Source: Pyronema omphalodes
Lineage: Eukaryota > Ascomycota > Pezizomycetes > Pezizales > Pyronemataceae
Assembly: GCA_024516155.1 (NCBI GenBank)
Contig: JAJJXM010000101.1
Span: 1-64,000 of the forward strand
Length of the DNA: 64,000 bases
Direction of reading: 5' to 3'
Under the pieces are notes generated by a model. The model saw only the letters and a program-made list of their open reading frames with translations. It was not told the DNA's origin and did no database searches. The position numbers were made by a program, and so were the translations under genes. Below, piece after piece: positions 57,438-64,000 of the stretch. Numbering within the stretch: position 1 is the stretch's first letter; every line of letters starts with the position of its first letter.

Positions 57438-58352
57438 ATGTCCGACGAAGTCCAAGAACCTACTGCTTTGAAGTGCCCAATTCTGACGGTCGCCAATTAT
57501 TCGCAGTGGAAGGACCCCATCCACTTTATCTTGGCCGGGAAAAGCGCCTGGAATATTGTGAACGGGAAGGAGACGCGCCCTGCTGGCGGCACCAGCCAAC
57601 AAGCTCAGAGGGATCTCCAATACTTCGATGAGAGGGCGGCCAGAGGTACCCAGATCATCTTTGACCACTGCGACATCACCTGCCGCAGGGTCATCACCGG
57701 ACTCGACAACCCACGGGAGATGTGGCTAAAACTCGAAGCCCGGTTTGATAACTCGAAAACGAACTCTGGACGAAGAAACCTCTGGATTAAACTCTGGAGA
57801 TCAAAGCCAAACCCCGGGCAGTCCATGTCGAAATGGATAACTGATCTCCTCAATATTCAGGCCCCACTTACCGGTACAGTTTTAGATATCAGCGACACTG
57901 CGCTGGTTAATTATGTTATTGCAAATCTCCCCGACTCCTACGGAGTTACAAAACACGAGCTCGCGAAACTTGATAATATTGCGGTTGACGAGCTCCAGAA
58001 GATCCTGCATGACCACGAGCATATGTGGGAAGCCACCCTAGGATCCCCGAAGGGCGAGGCGCATGCTACGACGACCAAGTGGTGCGACCACTGTAAACGC
58101 TCTAGCCATAACACGAAGGAATGCTACGCAAATCGCAACAACAACAAACGCGCAGCATCCTCAAGCGCCGGACCGTCCAGACCTACTAAAACTTCGAAAA
58201 AGGAGGATGTCCAGTGCCACTACTGTACAAAGAAGGGGCACGTTGCGACAGAGTGCAAGCTCAGATCTTCAGCTACCGCCATACGCGAGCGGTACAAGCT
58301 TCGCTCCAGTGCGAAAATTGCCGAGTTAGACAACACTGATCTCGGTATTTGA
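57438..58352 (+). CDS. gag: Copia Gag (304 aa)
   Basis: Gag forms the particle. The frame opens at the first ATG after the primer-binding site. The N-terminus has the copia-type gag pattern (YSQWKDPIHFIL, then ITGLDNPREMWLKLEARF, then LPDSYGVTKHELAK), followed by two CCHC zinc knuckles, CDHCKRSSHNTKEC and CHYCTKKGHVATEC. It ends at TGA 58350-58352 in the same frame as the protease that follows, so pol can be reached by reading through UGA. Confidence 0.9.
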   Translation: MSDEVQEPTALKCPILTVANYSQWKDPIHFILAGKSAWNIVNGKETRPAGGTSQQAQRDLQYFDERAARGTQIIFDHCDITCRRVITGLDNPREMWLKLEARFDNSKTNSGRRNLWIKLWRSKPNPGQSMSKWITDLLNIQAPLTGTVLDISDTALVNYVIANLPDSYGVTKHELAKLDNIAVDELQKILHDHEHMWEATLGSPKGEAHATTTKWCDHCKRSSHNTKECYANRNNNKRAASSSAGPSRPTKTSKKEDVQCHYCTKKGHVATECKLRSSATAIRERYKLRSSAKIAELDNTDLGI

Positions 58353-59973
58353 CTCGGGAATTCCAGCACCTCCCTAACAGCGCAAGTCTTGATCGCCACA
58401 GACTCGTCCGCTGAGACACATACATGGGTGCTCGACTCTGGTGCAACGCACCACTTTTGTAATGATAAATCTGCTTTTCTTATTGATTCTTTAGCTACTT
58501 GCAAGTCCATCAACATTCGCTTAGGTGACAATAGTACAGTCACCACCAACACCTACGGAAAAATCATACTCAACAATCTCTTTCAAATTTCTGCACTATA
58601 CGTTCCCACGTTTCGACTCTCCCTTTCCTCCCTGCCCCTCTTTGATGAAAGGGGGTGGCAAATTACTATGGTGGACGGTACTTGTACTGTGAAAGACAAG
58701 ACCTCCAAAACAATCATTGTCGCTCGCATGAAGGACAATCTCTACAGATGGACAGCAGAGGCCATTAAGGAGGACCACGACGCCCTGATAACCACTCGTT
58801 CTGGTGCAGGCGTCGACATTAACACTATTCCCTCCTCGACCCGAACAACGACATCATCGAATAAACGAACAAGTGCAGAGGTTGACTTTACGGGTCCAAG
58901 CGACAAAGACCTTCGAACAGCACATAGACAGTCTTTCCGCCTTGAACCAACAAGCAATTTCGAGATGTGGCACAGGAGACTGGCCCACCTCAATACCGAG
59001 TCCTTGTCTAAAATCATTAATTCGACTGATAAAACTACAACATCAGATCATCTCCAGTCCTGCACAACGTGCATACAGGCCAAAAACCGACAGTCCTTTA
59101 TCCGACTACCAACCGAACGTGCGAGCAAGCCTTTCGAACTTGTCCACTCGGATGTCTGCGGCCCGATGTCGACTCCGTCGATCAGCCAACGACGGTATTA
59201 TATCATCTATATTGATGACTTTAGTCGTTTCGCCAAAGTTTACTTTCTGAAATCAAAATCCACAGACGCGGTACTACCTGTATTCCAAGAATACAAAGCA
59301 TGGATTGAGTCTCAAGGACATAAGATTCTTCGGTTCAGGTGTGATAATGGCACAGGGGAATTTAACAATCAACAGTTCCGTTCTTTCCTGGCGAAAAACG
59401 GTATCTCGTTCGAACCCTCACCACCCTTCACACAGCATAAAAACGGAACTGCCGAGAGATTCATTCAGACAATCAACGGCAAAGCACGTTCCATGCTGCT
59501 AGACGCCCAAGTTCCTCATCGCTTCTGGGCTGAGGCTGTTAACACAGCGGTGTACCTTCACTCGATATCTCCGACTAGGACGCTCAAAGGCTGGCTAAGT
59601 CCTCATGAGGCCCTGTTTCACAGGCCGCCTCAGCTGCTACACCTTCGAAGATTCGGTTGCACGGTCTTCAAGCATATACCGAAGGAGCAGAGGACAGACA
59701 AGAACTGGAGCGCACGCGCGTCACACAGTATGATGGTTGAATACACGGATTCGTCAAAGATTTGGCGCATCTATGATTTCAATTCACGTTCTGTCGTGCG
59801 CGCTTCCAACGTCGTTTTCTTAGAGGACAATAATGCTTTCGATTCTGAAGGACGTCCCAATACATCAGAGGAAATCATCAAGGCAATATCTGACTGTTTC
59901 CCTGATATCGTTGAAGGGGGTGATGAGAATGCGTCAGCGCTCATATCACATGAGATAGATGCCCTCATTCAGA
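58353..59973 (+). CDS. pol: Copia protease and integrase (pol, first part)
   Basis: In frame with gag after the TGA. Protease active site WVLDSGATHHF (about 58,426). Integrase finger MWHRRLAHLN...CTTCIQAKN, then catalytic Asp in VHSDVCGPM, Asp in RCDNGTGEFNN and Glu in HKNGTAERF, with the copia motif PHRFWAEAV afterwards. The first ATG after the stop is at 58389. Without splicing the frame ends at TGA 59985-59987, twelve bases into the intron-like segment; with splicing it continues into RT. No damaged catalytic residue was found. Confidence 0.9.
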
Positions 59974-60365
59974 GTATGTACAAATGATCACCCCAACTTT
60001 TTCCGCGTCACCGCTGTAGGACCTCTCACGGCCACACGGTATAGTCTTTATCACATTATCTTCGAGTCGGATCAGCCTTCATGCTGACTCACTCTAACTA
60101 TACATTGACAATTCTGTCTTGAATGTCACTGTCCCGATCAGCCTCCATGCTGTCCGGACTACTCTTGCTAGGCGAATATGCCACAGACTGATTATCATCA
60201 GTTCAAGGATACTTATCCTGGAATTTTATCCGATTAACACTCCGCTGTGCATCTCCTCACGAGATTCTGCCACGGAATCCCTGTCTACTGCATTCCTTTG
60301 TTTCTCAAATTTCTTTCTCTACTGCTCTGATATTCACTTCTCTGAACTAACATCCTAATTCTCAG
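59974..60365 (+). other. Putative spliceosomal intron inside copia pol (392 bp)
   Basis: The segment starts GTATGT, ends TTCTCAG and has GAACTAACA as a branch site about 20 nt before the end, all matching introns of host genes in this window. Removing it joins codon phase exactly (A|AT) and merges the integrase and RT frames without a stop. Retained, it brings a stop within 12 nt. It contains no recognisable protein. A chance insertion or a decayed linker is the alternative. Confidence 0.6.
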
Positions 60366-62209
60366 ATGCTTCTGATGACATGAATTCACTGTCCCTACGC
60401 GACGAGCGACTGAAGGCCAACAAACTAAACAAGTCCCGCTACGAAGACATTGATGTTGACGACGCCCTGGCCTCGGCCTTTCTTGCCAAAGCAACTATAG
60501 ACGATCCCGACGAGGCCATAGGTCCTGATTTACTTGACGGCGACCCGACCTCTTACACCGCAGCAATGAAGAGCGCGGACCGGGACAACTGGAGAACTGC
60601 GATGCAAGAAGAATGGAACTCTGTACTGATAAACGAAACCTTCCAGGCCTTCAAATCAAATGACAATGCAGAACCTCTCCGACCAGTGTCATCGCCTGAT
60701 GCATTCGACAATCAAACATCCTACAGCGGCATCACTGTTCCCTTTGGATGCAAGCCCTTGAAGTGTCGATGGATTTACAAAACCAAACGCAACATTGACG
60801 GCAGCACAAAGTTCAAGGCCCGACTGGTTATAAAGGGTTATGAACAAGTTCCGGGAATTGATTATGATGAGACATATGCACCTGTCTCCAAGCTAAGTAC
60901 TCTACGTTACCTGCTAAGCTTATCTGCAACCAGGGGGTGGTCAGTCGACCAAATGGATGTTGTCACGGCCTTCCTCAACCCAGCCATTGACAACGACAGG
61001 ACTTTCATGTCCATGCCTCCTGGCATCGAATGGCTCGATAAACGTCTATCAAAAACATCGACGGTCCGCCTGCTGAAAGCCCTGTACGGGCTAAAACAGG
61101 CACCCCGATTATGGTGGGCCCAGATTAATGACTTCCTCATGAAGCAAGGTTTCCGACAGGCACACGCCGACTCCAACCTCTACCTCATGAAGGACGCATT
61201 TCTGCTCTTATATGTCGACGATATCTTGATCTTCAATCTGACAAAACAGAGGATGGGCGACAACATCAAGAAGGCCCTCAGTGCTCGCTTCAAAATGACA
61301 GATCTCGGAAAAGCGACTCGTTTTCTCGGCCTCGAACTCGAATACTTGCCTGACGGAAGCATTGCCATCTCGCAGAAGCATTACATTGAGGGGGTGATTG
61401 CCAGATACGGTCTTCTTGAGGCCGCACCCACCTCTTCCCCAATGGACATTCATGTTGATCTTGAGAATACTGACTGCGAAGACAAGACCACTGATGAACA
61501 GCAAAAACGCCTGTATCTATCAATGGTCGGATCACTGATGTACGCAGCAATCGGAACTCGTCCTGACATCGCCTTCGCCGTGACTGCCCTCAGCCGATAC
61601 AATCAGTCGCCTCTAGCAATGCACATGACCGCTGCCAAAAGGGTCATCCGATACTTGAAAGGTACGAAAAATTTGTCGATTATCTACAAGCGTAACCACG
61701 ACATACCGCAGGACTGTTTGCGACTCTTCTGCAACAGCGACTGGGCCGGCAGTACAGCCGATCGGAAAAGCGTCGGGGGGTGCGTGGTCCTTGCGCCAGG
61801 AGCGGACGGGCCGATCCACTGGAGCTCAAAGAAGCAGTCCGTCATCGCCCTCTCCACTCTTGAAGCCGAGTACATTGCATGCAGCAATGCGACCCGTGAA
61901 GCGATCTGGTTCCGCCTATTGATGGACGACACCGAAGCCTGGGATAACAAAGTGCCGACCTCGGTCCGTTGCGACAACATGGGAGCACTTCGCCTCCTTC
62001 AGACCGGCGTCATCAAGGCGAAAACAAAACACATCGATGTGAAGTTTCACCACTCGATCGACGAAGCTAGAAAGGGAACGGTATCGTTCGAATACATTGC
62101 GTCCAAAGAAAATGTCGCAGATATCCTCACTAAACCGCTCCCTGGACCAACACACGCGTTGGCCGTGAAACTTTTAGGGATGGAAACGCTGAGTGGTAAT
62201 AATGATTAA
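60366..62209 (+). CDS. pol: Copia reverse transcriptase and RNase H (pol, second part)
   Basis: Open from the proposed acceptor to TAA at 62209; the first ATG is at 60380. RT: KCRWIYKTKRNIDGS, KARLVIKGYEQVPGIDY, QMDVVTAFLN, LYGLKQAPRLWW and catalytic LLYVDDILIF. RNase H: NSDWAGSTADRKS, STLEAEYIA, CDNMGAL and TKHIDVKFH. These are all the acidic catalytic residues expected of the family. If translated only from spliced RNA, RT would be made as an integrase fusion; if from an internal start, the ATG at 60380 is the candidate. Confidence 0.93.
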
Positions 62210-62449
62210 TGGGTTTGGTTTGAATGAATAAGTGTGTGTTGTGATTGAAGTATGGCTGCTGATTGCTGTTTATGATGATGATTGAATTGTGTTGTTTCTA
62301 TTTGGGTTGTTCTTCTTATGGGTTTTTACTTCTTCTTTTATGGGTAATTGGGTATTTTCTTTTTCTATGGTATTGTTCTTGTTTTTCTGTTACGATGGAT
62401 TGTTATTTTTTTTTTCTTATTATTATGTTTGTAGCACCCGTCCTTAGAC

Positions 62450-62458
62450 GAGGGGGTG
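62450..62458 (+). promoter_or_regulatory. Polypurine tract of the copia element
   Basis: GAGGGGGTG immediately precedes the 3' LTR, the place where the plus-strand DNA primer is made. It contains a single T. Confidence 0.6.
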
Positions 62459-62619
62459 TGTTGAAGTGCGCCTAAGGCCCTAGTGCTTAGGTGGAGGTGG
62501 ACCACTCTCTATGTATAGGCACTCGCTTGCCCGTCTATGTCTGACTCCTTACGCTCGTTAATACATTCGGTCACCACCTCCACTTTCTTCTTCTCCTCGT
62601 GCCTGTGAGACCTTCGACA
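62459..62619 (+). repeat. 3' LTR of the copia element (161 bp)
   Basis: Same length and, by reading, same sequence as 57172-57332; followed by the AAAAT duplication at 62620-62624. Confidence 0.95.
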
Positions 62620-62624
62620 AAAAT
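62620..62624. repeat. Target-site duplication AAAAT (right)
   Basis: Matches 57167-57171; the two bracket the element exactly. Confidence 0.9.
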
Positions 62625-63124
62625 TTTATGAATTGCGGTGACGCAGGGTATAGCCCTAAGTGTCTTCCTGTGGTTTATGTCATATTATTCCACCTTAAAC
62701 CACGTCAACTCGCTGGTTGGAAAAGCAGGAAGCTACAGTTGATGCCTCGGCGGCAGTGGATGGGAAAAGTTGCTAGGAGGGAGGGTTGTTATATACACTT
62801 TCAGGGAATCTGTTGCCCGCAATACCTACCTACCTATGTACTGAGTTCTCTAACTTCAGCTCGATCTAATCCTACACGAGGAAAATTTGCAGTCGAGCCA
62901 ATATGGTACATATTACTCAACATCACTAAGTGAACGATAGATACACCGGACGCAATTCAGCAGATGCGGTGAAAGGGATTGTAGAGGCATTGTTTGTCGT
63001 CTATTGTAACCCGACTACCACTCATAAATAACGTCAATCAATTACATCATAATCTTCCACTCTTTATCCCCTCGCTTTCCGCGGTCATTATTTTTTACAT
63101 ACCCACCCCTGCTCCTTGGGTATC
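62625..63124. other. Spacer between the copia element and POL12
   Basis: About 500 bp with no supported gene; it includes the 3' UTR of the minus-strand POL12 gene. The element therefore inserted downstream of POL12 without breaking it. Confidence 0.45.
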
Positions 63125-64000
63125 CTAAATCCTCTTAACCTCCACCCTGGCCCTTTCCCAAACACTATGTCCCCTTCTCTCATCCCCCTCTTCATCTGTT
63201 TTACCCGGCACAACACACATCTCCACCCAAGTTCCCGGTCCTCTTGACTTCCTCACCTGTCCAGGATTGACTACCACTGTTCCTTCTACCACTTTTGCTC
63301 CTGCAGATAATGCAGATGGTAGAACCAACACATCTGGGGTGACTCCAACCACATCAGCTAATCTGATATGCGGAATATCTAAACTTGCTCCAGTTTCCCT
63401 TAGTCCCATTGGAAGACTCTCGCGGTCTGGTGGTGGGAATAACGGGTAGAAACTTCTCTGATTCAAGATATGACTTGCCAGTCTTGCCTGGGGATTAGGA
63501 AGGATAGGGTTACGGGAAATTTCCTCTCGTGCTAGATGGAATAAGATGTCGTTGGTAGAGATGGCAAAAGATAATTCGTTGAGTGAGAACATGGAGGGAT
63601 TTGGGAGGCATTTTACGTGCTGAGGAAGCTCTAAAGGTTTCTTGGGAAGGGGAGCTTGAGGGAAGCAGATGTGGCGAGAGCAGGCATCTCTTAAGCTGGG
63701 GAGAAGTAGAACTGTAGTGGTAGAAGGGATCTGAGCTAAACGTCGGGAGATTTCGTGGCGGAAGAGGTCATCCAGGGTGCCATCCGGGTTGGGTGTATCG
63801 AAATCACCGGAGGAGATTAGGGGGTGGGTACTGTCGATGAAAGGACCACAGAGGATTATGACGTCCGGTTTCTTTTCGGCGGCAGAAGTGGTTAGGTCGG
63901 TTAATGCGGAGAAGTCGAGGTTGTCGTGGGTTGTGAAGGGGCCCGAAGCGAGCCAGATGCTTAAAGGACCATCGGTAAGTTTTTCGTTGTGGATAGCGAG
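63125..64000 (-). CDS. POL12: DNA polymerase alpha subunit B (POL12), C-terminal 291 codons, cut by right window edge
   Basis: One open minus-strand frame runs from the right edge to TAA at 63125. Landmarks of the B subunit of polymerase alpha-primase, a catalytically dead phosphoesterase fold: CGPFIDSTHPLI, VLLLPSLRDACSRHICFPQAP, FSLNELSFAISTNDILFHLAREE and a C-terminal OB-like end with VEGTVVVNPGQV. The protein tethers primase-polymerase to the replication fork. No intron is needed in the visible part. The start and the N-terminal half lie beyond the window. Identification rests on remembered family motifs. Confidence 0.87.
   Translation of the reverse strand, partial: LAIHNEKLTDGPLSIWLASGPFTTHDNLDFSALTDLTTSAAEKKPDVIILCGPFIDSTHPLISSGDFDTPNPDGTLDDLFRHEISRRLAQIPSTTTVLLLPSLRDACSRHICFPQAPLPKKPLELPQHVKCLPNPSMFSLNELSFAISTNDILFHLAREEISRNPILPNPQARLASHILNQRSFYPLFPPPDRESLPMGLRETGASLDIPHIRLADVVGVTPDVLVLPSALSAGAKVVEGTVVVNPGQVRKSRGPGTWVEMCVVPGKTDEEGDERRGHSVWERARVEVKRI

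Larger units (their letters stand above)
57172..62619 (+). mobile_element. Ty1/copia LTR retrotransposon, complete, recently inserted
   Basis: The element is 5,448 bp with two 161-bp LTRs that read as identical and 5-bp AAAAT duplications on both sides. Internal order is primer-binding site, gag, protease, integrase, reverse transcriptase, RNase H, purine tract, the copia order with integrase before RT. Catalytic motifs are intact. Two interruptions of the coding frame, an in-frame TGA after gag and a 392-bp intron-like segment before RT, look like expression controls because the LTR identity leaves little time for decay. Confidence 0.97.

Noticed and set aside
1..64000. CRISPR array, operons, prokaryotic ribosome-binding sites
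   Set aside because: The genome is eukaryotic; tandem repeats found are microsatellites, a satellite and coding repeats without spacer structure.

Overview
The window is chromosomal DNA of a filamentous ascomycete (Pezizomycotina). The evidence is short GT-AG introns of about 50-90 bp with CTAAC/CTRAY branch sites, intron-bearing tRNA genes, typical fungal housekeeping genes (MGM1, DUG3, PHO-4/PHO89-type phosphate permease, POL12), a HET-domain relic and fungal LTR retrotransposons. Gene density is very low: seven convincing non-transposon protein genes in 64 kb, with several long gene-free stretches. I could not fix the class or genus from the sequence alone.

Layout. 1-4033 is the gag-pol part of a minus-strand Ty3/gypsy element that runs off the left edge. 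5.4-10.4 kb is a related plus-strand Ty3/gypsy element with a chromodomain, disabled by two stop codons, a frameshift in a C run and a mutated reverse-transcriptase catalytic motif; a purine-rich tail follows. 11.4-15.9 kb holds three tRNA-His genes (one with a 9-nt intron) and a secreted S1/P1 nuclease gene. 18.5-20.1 kb is a gene for a secreted Kex2-processed repeat protein predicted to release ten related glycine-zipper peptides plus a C-terminal peptide. 22.4-23.0 kb is a decayed HET-domain gene. 32.3-34.2 kb encodes a phosphate permease. 39.5-41.2 kb has tRNA-Ala, tRNA-Asn (intron) and tRNA-Tyr (intron). 42.5-44.5 kb encodes a membrane-anchored FAD-dependent halogenase-like protein with a C-terminal zinc ribbon. 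48.3-48.6 kb is a (TTGTAG)n array beside a perfect hairpin. 49.4-52.3 kb (minus) is the mitochondrial dynamin MGM1, divergent from DUG3 (53.3-54.6 kb). 55.55-55.82 kb is a CCCATAA satellite, followed by tRNA-Val. 57.17-62.62 kb is a complete Ty1/copia element with identical 161-bp LTRs and AAAAT target-site duplications. 63.1-64.0 kb is the 3' part of POL12 (DNA polymerase alpha subunit B).

Most notable. (i) The repeat-peptide precursor. (ii) The young copia element carries an in-frame UGA between gag and pol, a primer-binding site matching the anticodon arm of initiator tRNA-Met, and what looks like a 392-bp spliceosomal intron separating integrase from reverse transcriptase. (iii) The two diverged gypsy elements keep the same GGGAAAA -1 frameshift heptamer two codons before the gag stop. 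(iv) In DUG3 the first coding exon is only 4 nt, so the catalytic Cys codon is completed by splicing.

The host genes act in separate processes (nucleic-acid scavenging, phosphate uptake, mitochondrial fusion, glutathione breakdown, DNA replication); I see no biosynthetic cluster. All functional calls are by reading motifs; no database search was run.
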